A stretch of DNA of 64,000 nt from Paulinella micropora. Lineage: Eukaryota; Cercozoa; Imbricatea; Euglyphida. Under the pieces are notes generated by a model that saw only the letters and a program-made list of their open reading frames with translations, made no database searches and was not told where the DNA came from. Below are positions 1-10,152 of this stretch, piece after piece. The translations under genes were made by a program, and so were the position numbers. The number at the start of each line of letters is the position of its first letter. The first letter of the stretch is position 1. The stretch covers positions 168,756 through 232,755 of the forward strand of contig BJOX01000250.1 in NCBI GenBank assembly GCA_009731375.1, in the 5' to 3' direction.

Positions 1-732
1 TGCTACATTAGAGCAAAAGAGTGCTATGGCATATCTAACAACACAGGCAGTTGGAGGTTCAAGATTATTCATTGAAACAAAAAAGAAAATTAAATATCGT
101 GCTGGTATGGGTGTATGTGTCAGATTTACTGCTTTGTGGAATACAAATGAAGCAGGCGGATATTCATCTTATGTAGGTATTGGTGATTCCTTCTTGACGG
201 ACGGATTTTTCTTCTAAAGAGAAAATGGTGTAATGAAAATATACCAATTAAACAACTCCACTGTCATTACCGAGGTTAAACAAAGTCTATGGAATGTAGA
301 TAAAGCAGATGGAACGGATTACTTACCAGCCATTAATTTCAGTAAGGGTAATGTATTTCAGATTAAATATCAATACTTGGGTTTCGGGCAGATATCATTT
401 TATATTGAAAATCCAAATACTGGANNNNNNNNNNTGACACTAAAAGTAGCGTAATAATTAAGGTAATAAAAAATGCTACACTTACAGGTGCCGTGTATGC
501 TGAGAACAATACAAATACGAGTTTAGTTTCGTTTGATACTACTGCCACTATTAGTGGCGGGAATGTGATTGCTGTTGTATTCGTGAATACAAGTGATGCT
601 CAAAGTATAAATTTTGCTGATTATGATTTAGATGACATGTTGCCAAGCGAAAGGCTAACTATAACAGCACAGGCTACTTTAAATCAGACTATAAGTATTC
701 AGTATGCTTTTACTTGGATTGAAGACCCTTAG
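1..732 (+). pseudogene. 3' part of a fibre/spike-like structural protein, with in-frame stop
   Basis: Reading frame 2 from base 2 runs to a TAA at 215-217 directly after a 'DGFFF' motif. It continues in the same frame as R-E-N-G-V-M-K-I to the N-block at 425-434, and resumes in frame 1 to a stop at 730-732. The module 'GDSF..DGFFF ... WNVDKADGT ... YQYLGFGQISFYIE' looks like one I recall in fibre or tail-like proteins of marine phages and large algal viruses, so I infer a surface structural protein. That assignment rests on memory of the pattern. The N-block is of unknown true length, so the frame change across it means nothing. The TAA splits what looks like one domain, hence the pseudogene label. 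Two abutting genes are less likely: the next ATG is at 233, inside the domain. The 5' end lies outside the window. Confidence 0.5.
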
Positions 733-825
733 AGAAAAAAATTAAATCGTTGATTTTCCAAATATCACTTTTTAAATTACTTGATAAAATTATTTTTTCC
801 AACTTCATTCATTTCTTCATTTTTT

Positions 826-1305
826 CTAGAAATGAAAGCACACATGCCACATCGCAAAATCTATCATCGTCAATTGAAACTGATAAAACATTTTTTTCTT
901 ACACTCTTTACAAGGTTCTTTATTTAATATACATCCTTCTTCTGTACATGTAGCAGTCGCTATCTCTTCTCCTACATTAGCCTTTATTTCCGTAATTCCA
1001 GTGGAAGGGACTTTGTCCCTTTCCAAACCCGCGGGGGTATGGTAGGGGGTGTAACCCCCTCCCTCTCTCACAACAAGATCTGTTTCCTTAAAAGGAGTGC
1101 TTTGTTCCTCCATCATTTTTTCTAATGTGGCCTCCAATGGAATAACTACTTTCACATTGTCATCGCGGGGCTTATATTGCTCATAGAAAGATACAATGTC
1201 AGGCTTAGTCCATTTAATTGAAGGTTTCTTAATTTCAATGTCAAGATTCCATTTTTCAATTTCATTCAAGTAGTCTTGTTTGGTGTTGAGGTCGGCGATG
1301 ATATT
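826..1305 (-). CDS. hypothetical protein, 5' end possibly lost
   Basis: An open frame of about 160 codons with no ATG near its 5' end. The best internal start is a TTG at 1269, but the frame stays open to 1305, where it meets a TAA inside an inverted repeat. The N-terminal part is charged and helical-looking ('EIEKWNLDIEI', 'FYEQYKPRDDN'). The C-terminal part has CxEEGC and CKECKKK, a possible four-cysteine metal site. A G-rich palindrome at 1010-1066 is translated in frame in the middle. I do not recognise the family. Its 5' end abuts the inverted-repeat arm, which may mean that the arm's arrival removed the original start. Confidence 0.45.
   Translation of the reverse strand, partial: NIIADLNTKQDYLNEIEKWNLDIEIKKPSIKWTKPDIVSFYEQYKPRDDNVKVVIPLEATLEKMMEEQSTPFKETDLVVREGGGYTPYHTPAGLERDKVPSTGITEIKANVGEEIATATCTEEGCILNKEPCKECKKKMFYQFQLTMIDFAMWHVCFHF
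1010..1066. repeat. G-rich palindromic repeat unit, copy 1
   Basis: Contains two short hairpins, GGGACTTTGTCCC and GTAGGGGGTGTAACCCCCTCC, joined by TTTCCAAACCCGCGGGGGTATG. The same pair of hairpins with the same linker motif occurs at 3197-3268 inside the DNA polymerase gene. Both copies are read through in frame by the genes that contain them, in opposite orientation relative to the sense strand. Confidence 0.75.
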
Positions 1306-1355
1306 TTAGAATTGCGCTTCGTGCTACGCACTCTCGCTTATTCTAAAAACATCGG
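1296..1355 (+). repeat. left arm of inverted repeat
   Basis: About 57 bases nearly identical to the reverse complement of 1831-1890. The shared core is TTGCGCTTCGTGCTACGCAC. It lies between the unknown ORF and the small DUF3820-like gene. Confidence 0.85.
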
Positions 1356-1429
1356 AAAAATTTTAAGAAAAAATAATTAAAAAAAAACCGATGCTTTATG
1401 AAACCGCGTAGCGGGTGAATAAAATATCA

Positions 1430-1716
1430 TTATAAATATTTTTTTACTTCACTCTTAATATCAATAAATTTATCAAACCACGGCTGTTTCATAACCCATT
1501 CAAGGTATGTTTTATCAATAGTTGCAACATCTTGAATTTTTTTCCTTTGTATTTGCCAAATGGAAAAGTATCCTTTGGTTTTCCTTCTCTACTTTTTTCA
1601 ATCGCCTTAATTTCTTCATTAATTACCTGTTGCACATCTTTTACGGAAAAGAATTCCTTCTTCTTCTCAATTGAAAGTTGTTCAAATTTTTCACATAGTC
1701 TGGTGAGGGTGGTCAT
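1430..1716 (-). CDS. small DUF3820-like protein (exonuclease X C-terminal-like motif), frameshifted
   Basis: Starts ATG at 1716. The first ~60 residues are helical and charged and end in 'FPFGKYKGKK'. In the uninterrupted frame the protein then runs out of similarity and stops at 1489. If one A is added to the A7 run at 1537-1543, the frame continues as 'YLEWVMKQPWFDKF' to a TAA at 1430-1432, giving about 95 residues. The PFGKYKGK...YLEW(V/L) pattern is typical of the DUF3820 family and the C-terminus of exonuclease X. The likely role, by family only, is nucleic-acid binding or processing. The gene sits between the two arms of an inverted repeat and downstream of the polymerase gene on the same strand. 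The break is probably a homopolymer sequencing error; true decay is possible. Confidence 0.65.
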
Positions 1717-1830
1717 CTGTCTATATAGAGTGTTAAAAAATTTATGGAAAAAATTAATTATTTGATATTTGATATTTGATATTTTGTTCTGACTTCGTCA
1801 GCACAAAACATCGTTTTATACTTTAATGGC

Positions 1831-1890
1831 CGACGATGTTTGAGAATAAGTGAGAGTGCGTAGCACGAAGCGCAATTCTGAAATATCATT
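1831..1890 (-). repeat. right arm of inverted repeat
   Basis: Reverse complement of 1296-1355 with only a few mismatches. It ends at the restored stop codon (1889-1891) of the DNA polymerase gene. Just inside it (about 1781-1808) is a small hairpin, GCTGAC/GTCAG. Confidence 0.85.
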
Positions 1891-4800
1891 AATATCCAAA
1901 AGGTCTAGTTTCAATCGCATTCTCTACAATTCCAATAACTTGTCTTTTCGTATATGTAAAACTAAATATCTTTTCTAAGTATTCGCTTGTTATTTTTTTC
2001 TTTTGTTTATCTCTTGTAATTTTGTTGTTTTCTATTATACTACTTTTCCAGACTTCTCAATTCGCTTAGCAGTCCGTAATTCTTCATCAGTCTCCAACAA
2101 TTCAGCCAGTTCATTTTTTCCATTCTCAAATAATTCAGTGTTTGTAATACCTAGTCCGCAACTTATTACACTTAACATATTCGGTAAATTCAATGATTTT
2201 TTCGTTTCATAGTTCATACTAAATCCTTTTACTTTCATACTGGCTTTACCATTATCTAATAAGTATCCATAACATTTCGGCCCGCCTCCCACAAAGGTTT
2301 TTATTTTTGCTCCTTTCAATTCATCTGTCCAATCTCCCAGTAAATCGCCTGTCTCTACATCCACCTCATTAATTTCTTTGTTAGTCGTATATATTACGCT
2401 GTCTGTGTCATGATACAATATCCTATTGCCTAATCTGTCCATCATATTGTAAAGTCTCATTCTCGCGTGGCATGTAGTAAATAAAGCAACCACAATATTT
2501 GTTTTAATCGGGTCGCTCACCGCATCCTGTTTTAAGTCATAACTGGCTTCTACAATTTTGTCGTTAATTATGTTAATATTTATATTATCCACTGATTTAT
2601 CGTTCAATAGTTTGTATAAGGTATCTTTATCCTTTATCATTTTGTTCTGTGTTTTATTTTGTTTCTGTCCAAACTTGCCCCATAAAGAGTTCAAGCACAA
2701 CTTAGCCACTGCTCGCCGTCCTTCGTTTTTAAATATTTTGCTTTCATCCATCTTTACACCCATTTTAACTTCCATGCTGTTTATGTAATTTTGTTTTTCT
2801 GCTTCCGTATTACATCCCGCGGGGTATCCGCTGGACTCTTGTTTTACTTTCAAGAATGTCTTTATGTATTCTTTGAATAGGCTACTGCTTTGTTCTTTCC
2901 AGTGCCATACTTCATATACTTTTATCAACTTATACCCTTTCTCTAAGGCCTTGTAAATTTCTGGAGTTGCCCATGTGCCTGTTATTGCTCGTTCTTTATC
3001 TGTGTGCTTACATTCTCCATGTTGCTCAGTCATTCCGCACTTATCGCATAAGTAATACATCATCTTACCTCTGTCCGCCTTCGGTAAGACTGGGTGCAGT
3101 AATCCTCTAGGTGGTAGCATCTTAACCTTAGCCACTCCGAAATATTCTCTGTTTATAATTTTATTTTTCATTTCATTTCTTTCCTCCTCATTGTTGGAGG
3201 GGGTTTCACCCCCTACCATACCCCCGCTTTTTTCGTTCAGGGTTTGGAAAGGGGCAGAGCCCCTTCCAGGTCTAATAATTATATGGTGTCCGCTTGGATA
3301 AAGGTCGTAATACATCACGGTCGGATAAAGTGAGCATATGTCAATATATTTCGCATACTCATTATCATGTCGTGATTTCCAATATAATTTCAAAGCATTC
3401 ACTCTACCTCCAAACATTGCCTCTCGTGGGTTTAGTCCTTCTTGTTCAGTAATTCGTTCGTTTGTATCCTCTGCCAGTCTTTCACTGGTTTTCATCAGGC
3501 TCCATTCGCACTCCCAGACACTTATTACTTTTGCTTGTTCGTTAAGTTGTTTTTCTCTTCTCATTGTTTCCTTGTATAGTTCGCCCATTGTCTTATTCTT
3601 CTTCACATTCAAAGCATTGCTATTCCAACACTTATCACATCCGTGCCAATGACACCCGTAAAACTCATAAGCGGTTTTGTTTTTCTCATCCCATCCATCT
3701 ACATACACACGAGATTGCCCGAGTTGAAACATTTTTTCACCTCCGTTGAATGCGTGTTTAATATCAGTTTTATCTAACCTGCTTCTGTATGCTAACCATT
3801 CTACACAAGCCCTAGAAGTCATCCTGTTTTGCTTTTCCGCTTTCAATATCGCAATTGAATTCTCTGGCATAAACTTAGCACGATACAAAGCCATAACACA
3901 ACTCGCAATAGTTGTATATTGAAAAGGGTCAATACCAAACTCTAGAAACTGGTTTCTAAAATCTATACAACCCTTTCTCAGTATATCAACATCTGAATGA
4001 CAATACTCACCGATTTCCTTCGCCATATCAAAGTGGTTATGTGCTTTCACTTGTTCGTCATACCATTCAAGAAATTCTTTTCGTTTATCTCCTCGCATCG
4101 TGTCGTAGCCGTAATGTTTCTTATGTGGCATTACACCGACATAGTTTCTATTTTTTGCCGTATTGAAGAAGTGCGGGAAGAAACCTTTCTTAAGTTCCGT
4201 AAGTCCGAATGTCTTTGGAAAGTCTGACAATGGCATCGTAAGAAAACTTAGGCTGTCTATAAACCGATACTTCTTAAGTGTCATCATCATAATCTTACCA
4301 CCTTCATAGATTACAAATGGAGTTTGTCCATTATCAACCAACCACTTAAGAATAAACTGACAATCATAACCGCGGGCATTGTGCGCAATAAATGTAAATC
4401 CGCTGTGTTTAGTGTCAAAAGCCCAATTACAGAAATCTTGAATGTTCTTATGTATAATAGGCGGTTCCTTCGCATCGTAATACTGGCTTTCCGCATGATT
4501 AACAATGTGCTCGCCTGTGTCCTGTGTCGCTTCAAAGTCAAAGAATATGTATTGCTCTGACGGCGGTAAGATTTCTTTTTGGACTATTTCGCACTGGTGT
4601 TCAAGCGGTTTTACTAGTTTGCAATTTCGGCATTTCGCATATCCGCATTTGTGCTCATCCTTCTTTCTGTAATTAAGACCGCACGATTTACATTTCGCTT
4701 TAATATCGCAGTTTGTCGTCCTATGATTATTAAAGCATTCAGTGTTTGGAAACTTTCGATTACACTTCTCACATTCTTTCCACTGGCTCTTGTCATTTAT

Positions 4801-5961
4801 TCCCTTACATCCGTTGGTTTCGCAGATACTACATTTGGCTTCACAGGCATGTCTTTCCATATACCCTCTTAGACATAACTCACAGAAATTCTTTTTTCCT
4901 AGCATAGACTTCATTTTAGTTATGGCATCGTAATGTCCCTCAGTCTTTAGAATGTAAAGGTTAGTCAGCCGTTCTCCGTTCGCATCAAGTAGTTCTGTTT
5001 TATAAATGACTTTGTCAGGAAATTCAACAATAACCAGATTGTATTTAATGTGATTAGCAAATGTATTAATTTCTGGTATTCCACACACATCCTTAATGAC
5101 TTTCGCTTCATCGTGTAAAGCCTCAGCCATTTCCTGCTGTATCTTTCTTTTTCCCATTAGTATTGTCTTGTATTTTGGATGTTTTTCAATTTTTGCTTTG
5201 ACTACAACGATTGCTCGTGCTAAGCATAAGTTATCGCTGTTAGTAATACAGATTACTCCTTGCTTTCTGTAGATATCCAATTTGTTCAAAACCTGTAGCC
5301 TTGTCCCACCCGTCTGCATTTTAACAGATTTCAACACAAATTTTAATTTATCAAAGTTTATTCCGTTCTCGTCCATGTAAAGACTTTCGTTGCTTTGAAA
5401 TATTGCTGACAATCTTTCTAAAACTTTTTCAACCGAGATTTGATTAACTTTGTGTAAGCCTGTTGATACTTTTCCATAGTAATCAACAAACTCAATACCT
5501 AGGCTAACCTTATCTTCGGGTGCTTGTCGTTTTACAAAGTCGTTCAACACAATCTCAATAAATCTTATCACATCGCGCATCGTGAATGATCGGAAGTTGC
5601 CGTTAATCCTTACCGCATATCGGCTTTCATTTATTCCTAGTTCGTGTTCCTTGCTGTCGTCCCTTATGATATCATAATTACCATACCGCAACAAGTCTCT
5701 GTAATTTTCTTTCATCTCTTTTTTCTCTTCAATCGTAGGTAAAGGTGGTGCTATTGGTATAGCATGGTGCTCAAAATACACCACACCTCTTACTTGGTTC
5801 AAGTAGTTTTGGGCTGTCAGTGTATCAATTTTATACCCCCTTACCTTCGGTTTGATATATAGCACATCCCGACCCCTGACAGACTCGATTTCGTAATTTA
5901 TCTTATATTCCCTTAATCTATCCAACCTGTAGACCTTGCCGTTATATGTGTGTGTCTCCAT
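1889..5961 (-). CDS. protein-primed family B DNA polymerase, Polinton/viral type
   Basis: ATG at 5961; about 1308 codons to a TAA at 2035, or about 1356 residues if the frame is restored. Replicates linear DNA from a protein primer in the DNA_pol_B_2 family (phi29, Polinton/Maverick, adintovirus, mitochondrial plasmids). Visible: a cysteine/histidine-rich region with several CxxC pairs at about residues 357-455; exonuclease motifs 'FFDFEAT' (~475), 'HNARGYDCQF' (~545) and 'YCHSDVDILRKG' (~655); polymerase motifs 'DICSLYPTVMYYDLYP' (~885), 'KLCLNSLWGKFG' (~1095), 'YHDTDSVIY' (~1184) and 'KVKGF'. All catalytic aspartates are present. Near the C-terminus an A4 run (2044-2047) appears one base short: with A5 the frame continues through 'YTKRQVIGIVE' to 'TRPFGY' at 1889, a family-typical ending. 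A G-rich palindrome is read in frame at about residues 898-922. The long N-terminal zinc-finger region suits Polinton-type polymerases better than phage ones. Confidence 0.92.
3197..3268. repeat. G-rich palindromic repeat unit, copy 2, inside polymerase gene
   Basis: Contains GGAGGGGGTTTCACCCCCT and GGAAAGGGGCAGAGCCCCTT, the same two hairpins as at 1010-1066, with the shared stretch CTACCATACCCCCGC between them. It adds about 24 residues to the polymerase between the first polymerase motif and the next, without breaking the frame. Confidence 0.75.
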
Positions 5962-6126
5962 GTTTGATAATAGTATATCAAGGAAAATATAATTTTATAA
6001 AATTAAAATATTTGTCTGCCTCAATCGGTCGTCCCCTCGTGGCCTCGTGTGTGCCCCTATATATAAGGACCCTCCTTGTCTTTAAATGGAAATTCAGTGG
6101 TTTCCGCAGAGAAACCTTTTTGATTA

Positions 6127-6630
6127 TCAATACTTACCATACCCGCAACCGCAGTGGCAGTTATGTTCCATGTATCCACACATATTACATCTATCATCGT
6201 CATCTTTCTTTATTCTCTCCATATACTCTTTGCTTGGCCTTGGAGGAACTGGAGGTTTTTCTTTTTCTGCTGAAATATGTTTCTGAGACTTCATATGTCG
6301 CGTTTTGTTTCCATTATGTATTTCAGCACCACATCCACACTTAAAATCTTTATGCTTCCAAATTTTTTTCTTTTCTTTTTTGATTATTCTTGTTTCTTTA
6401 TCGTAATTAATTTTCCATTCCTCGTATTTAGGTATTATATTTTCCTCGTGATATTTCTTTGCTTCTTCCAATGCTTGCTCTTTTGATTTTTTCTTTCCGA
6501 TACAGAAACTCTTACACATAACCTTTCCTCCTTCTCTCCATTGAACTTTTACCATTGGTCTCTTTTCGTTATTCTTTACCATAACACAACCTCTGGACAT
6601 TCTAAATCTCTGAGTGTCTTCGTTTGTCAT
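6127..6630 (-). CDS. AP2-like / C2H2 zinc-finger protein of viral type
   Basis: ATG at 6630, 167 residues, TAA at 6127. Residues ~23-65 ('VKVQWREGGKVMCKSF...KEQALEEAKKYHEE') have the strand-strand-strand-helix pattern of an AP2 or integrase-type DNA-binding domain. Residues ~98-117 (CGCGAEIHNGNKTRHMKSQKH) form a C2H2-type finger of a kind common in large DNA viruses. The C-terminus is Cys/His-rich ('CNMCGYMEHNCHCGCGYGKY'). The role is probably DNA binding in the mobile or viral element; no enzyme motif is seen. It lies upstream of the polymerase on the same strand, separated by 165 bases. Base composition is AT-rich like the polymerase and unlike the host genes. Confidence 0.65.
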   Translation of the reverse strand: MTNEDTQRFRMSRGCVMVKNNEKRPMVKVQWREGGKVMCKSFCIGKKKSKEQALEEAKKYHEENIIPKYEEWKINYDKETRIIKKEKKKIWKHKDFKCGCGAEIHNGNKTRHMKSQKHISAEKEKPPVPPRPSKEYMERIKKDDDDRCNMCGYMEHNCHCGCGYGKY

Positions 6631-6840
6631 TCTATATGTGTCTTTATTTTATTTCTTTAAATAATAATTATTTAAAGGTAGCCGTTTTTCTTTCTTTTGT
6701 TTGTCTATATTAGTTATAAATAGGTAGAGGAAATAATGGATAACGGCTCTTAGTGGAAAAACACTTCTCACAATGTTATATTTTTTGACTAAGAATTTCT
6801 GGTTAAAAAATCCAGACCTCGCCACGACTCCAGCGCGCTA

Positions 6841-7058
6841 GTGCGTCGGTGCAGTGGCGCAGAATTTGATAATGACTGAAAGTCTAATCCACGAAGAAAA
6901 ATAGAACGAAATTCATAATAAGAGAGATTTTAACGAAATTGTTGTTTTGAACTTAGAGAGAATAGGTAGCCTCAAAACACAATAACGGCTCTTAGTGTGG
7001 TTTCTGTGATGAAACTGCACTGAACATCCGTCCTGAAGTGGCCCCCTATACTACTTAC
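6841..7058 (+). repeat. ~215-bp dispersed direct repeat, copy A
   Basis: Closely matches 8760-8974, sharing GTAGCCTCAAAACACAATAA, CGGCTCTTAGTGTGGTTTCT and a common end 'CCCTATACTACT'. A shorter echo (ATAACGGCTCTTAGTG) lies at 6741. No coding potential. Probably terminal or internal non-coding parts of a mobile element. Confidence 0.8.
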
Positions 7059-7195
7059 CTTATCTTACCTTATCTTATCTTATCTTATCTTATCTTATCT
7101 CATCTTAACTTTATCTTATCTTATCTTACTTCTCTCTCCCTCCCTCTCGCTCTCTCTCTCTCTCTCTCTCTTTCTTTCTCTCTCTCACTCGCTGC
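7057..7195 (+). repeat. (TTATC)n then (CT)n microsatellites
   Basis: Pentanucleotide array 7057-7132 followed by a CT-rich array to about 7195. Confidence 0.95.
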
Positions 7196-8148
7196 TGTAA
7201 TTGTTTCTCAACTATGCACAACCCACGAGGGTAGTGCCCTGTCCTCTGCGGCACATTCCGAGACTCCCGTACTTCCCTTACGATTACCAGGATAAACTCA
7301 ACACTTTAATATTCAAACCTACGGTCAAGCTGTACAAACCGCAGTCAATTGGGGGGAGGTAAAGTCTGGGCAGGGAATCGTGGGAGGTGTTCTTCTGCCA
7401 CCGTAATGGCAGCAAAAGTCCAGCTGCTAGGCTGGGGGACATATTCGTTTTGAGACCTGCGGTGATCAGACTCTGAGTTGCTCCGAGTCAGTAGAGCATT
7501 GGACAGAGTTTTTGGTTGGTTGGGTCGAGGACATAGTGGCGTCAGCAAAAATCAAGTTCTGAAGTTTTGAATTTTATGGTAAGGAGACCTAGGGCTGCTA
7601 CTACGGGCAATCGGGTAAATAGTGAAGTCGAGGGGTCTCGAGCTCCACCTAGGGCGATCCCTATAGGTGGGGGTTAGATTGCCGTCCGGGAAGACACCTG
7701 AGCGTTAGAGTGACAGTCGGAAAGAAACTTAGAGTGGTTCCCAGCATAAATGCAGCATGATGGTCAGAAGGACCGCTGCAAGTCAAGCTGTAATACTGCG
7801 GCCCCTCATCAAGGACGACACATGTGGACAATGTAAAATGTTTAAGGATAATAAGGGAGTGCATGAAGGCACAAAAGACTTGTTCGTTTGCCATGTTGGC
7901 AAAAATATTGACAAATTTACCGGTGGTTACAGAGTTTTTTTTTGAAAAAGTAGATAAGGCAGCAGGTGGTTGTGTTTCCTCTTTTCGTTCCTGGTGTGCT
8001 CTGTGGTGTGTGCTTTGCCAGTTTGAGCGGTGCAGCAGTTTGGGGACATTGTTTGCGTCGTTTTCTGCGTTTTTGGTACAGTGTTTTGGACGTTTAAAAG
8101 GCTTCGTTAGACATTGCTGAATTTTGGGAAGGTGAAGGAGGAAAATTT
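7196..8148. other. gene-free stretch; degenerate tRNA-like patches
   Basis: No credible exon seen. At about 7470-7545 a sequence with GTCAGTAGAGCATTGGAC followed by GGGTCGAGGAC resembles decayed A and B boxes of a tRNA-derived SINE. This is weak. The 7824-8120 ORF is not supported by any motif. Confidence 0.4.
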
Positions 8149-8516
8149 TGGGAAGCTACCCATCGTGGAACCTTCACCTAGCACTTTCAGGATCTATCCG
8201 GGCTACCTAGCAAGACTATCAACGCAGTATGGAAACGCACTTTAATAACTCGCATAATGAAAGAACTGACGCTTTGACTTCCACGTCACATACTGACTAA
8301 CTTAGGTATAGGTCTTACGCATTTCGGTTAATATTGGCATTATTGACTGTCCTGCCTATTGACAAATCAACTACCTAAGTAACGGTGAATTAAATTGAAA
8401 TAGTAATGACCAACGATCCCCCTTAGTTATTTGTCAATATTATAACTACCGTCATAAGTATCTTATAGTTCTGAAGCAAATGAAAAATTTGCAAGCGCTT
8501 CCCGCAAGGGGTATCA
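8149..8516 (-). mobile_element. solo-LTR-like element related to the copia LTR at 57.35-57.84 kb
   Basis: Begins TGGGAAGCTACCC and ends GGGGTATCA, so it has TG...CA ends with inverted termini. It shares blocks with 57350-57838 in the same order: GGAAGCTACCC; a GACTGTCC-GCCTAT block; a CCCCCTTAGT block; and AATTTGCAAGCGCTT close to the right end. Sequence outside these ends differs between the two loci, which supports element boundaries. No coding sequence and no obvious 5-bp target duplication. Confidence 0.55.
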
Positions 8517-8759
8517 AAAGGCACTAAAAACTATATATATAAAATCGTTAGGGGTGTGAGGAAACAAGTGAAAAGAAAGGAAAGCGAGCTGTATGCGATA
8601 AAATAAGACCGTCCTACGTTTTCGCCCACTTGGCACCAGAAAAGTCAGGATTCTTGCCACCTGCCACCGCGAGGCCCGAGTGCTAGTCAACCTCTCCGCG
8701 TAGCTCATCGCCACTGTGCATATAGTCGTNNNNNNNNNNCGGCGCCTCGGTGCATCGGT

Positions 8760-8974
8760 GCATCGGTGCATCGGGGCAGAATTTAGCAATGAGTGAAAGT
8801 CTGATCACGAAGAAAAATAGAACGAAATTCATAATAAGAGAGATTTTAATGAAATTGTTTTGAACTTAGAGAGAAAAGGTAGCCTCAAAACACAATAACG
8901 GCTCTTAGTGTGGTTTCTGTGATGAAACTGCACTGAAACACTGTGCCCAAGTGGCACCCTATACTACTACCTGG
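8760..8974 (+). repeat. ~215-bp dispersed direct repeat, copy B
   Basis: Second copy of 6841-7058. Just upstream, after a 10-N gap (8730-8739), is a short CGGTGCATC tandem repeat also hinted at in copy A. Confidence 0.8.
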
Positions 8975-9477
8975 AGAGTGACTTGGAGCGGAGGCATTGG
9001 GAGCTGGGGCACTGAGGGCGGAGTGAATCTGAACTTGGGTGCTGAAATCGTTGGCAGTGATAGGTGATGCAATCACGACCAAGCTAGGCTAAACACTATT
9101 ATCCTCTCAGTGGCTGTGGGTAGAATTTTATGGGCAGTTTGAAGCCAGTCCTGTCAACGAGTCAAGCGTAAAGAAATAAAAGATATAATAAACCTCAACG
9201 TGAACACACAACACTCCATCCGACGACACACAAAAAACCGACGCATTTTACTTGTGAACATATGAAAACTCAATATATTAATTTTTTTCGAGATAAAAAC
9301 TTTCGTCACCATTCGTTTCCCATTGTCACCATACATCCACAGCGCTAGGGACTGCAATCTAATATTAAATACAGCTTCACTTTATGGAAGATTGTTTCCT
9401 TTTGACAGTGTTCTCAAAAGTCTCACTTTTTGAGGTGGGTGCTACTACTATTTAAAACTAAAAAACAAAAGAAAACA
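8975..9477. other. gene-free stretch
   Basis: No exon, repeat family or RNA gene recognised. Confidence 0.4.
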
Positions 9478-9582
9478 ACAAAAAACAAAACATCCGCCGC
9501 AGAAGATTGGCATTTTCACCCTTAATTAAGGGAATTAAGGGTTTAAATGCCATTTTACTGCGGCGGATGTTTTGTTTTTTGT
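9478..9582. mobile_element. 105-bp palindrome (MITE-like hairpin)
   Basis: Two perfect 25-base arms (9478-9502 and 9558-9582; left arm begins ACAAAAAACAAAACATCCGC). Further imperfect pairing runs inward (TGGCATTT / AAATGCCA, CCCTTAATT / AATTAAGGG). It is followed directly by (TG)n. It could fold into one long hairpin. No ORF. Confidence 0.8.
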
Positions 9583-9589
9583 TTTAAAA

Positions 9590-10078
9590 GTCTGTCTGTG
9601 TGTGTGTGTGTGTCTGTGTGTGTGTGCGTGTGTGTGTGCGTATGTCAGTGAGTGAGTGAGAGTGAGTGAGTGAGTGAGTGAGAGAGTGAGACAGTGAGAC
9701 AATGAGTGAGTGAGTGAGTGAGTGTAATGAGTGTCATGAGTGAGTGAGTGAGTGAGTGAGTGGTCTATATTTGCTCATATCTAGCAAGGGAAACGGGTAA
9801 AAAAAGTGAGATGAGAGAGAACCTTTATGGGAACGCCGTTAGGCGTGACCTTTTACCCATGTTTACACGTGAGATCATAAGTAGAAGAGAGAGTCTAAAT
9901 AGGAAGATGCTGGGACGCATATGCATTGCGTTCGCGCCAGCCTTGTGTAGATAGTTCACAAGCCTGTGCCATGATATGGAAATATATATATATGTATGTA
10001 TATATAAGTATAATATCATATATATATATAAATCAGTACTTAAATCATATACATATATACATATATCATATTATATAT

Positions 10079-10152
<74 letters not shown>

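Noticed and set aside
7470-7545. A tRNA gene or SINE copy.
   Set aside because: A- and B-box resemblance is partial and no second copy is visible in the window; recorded only as a weak patch.
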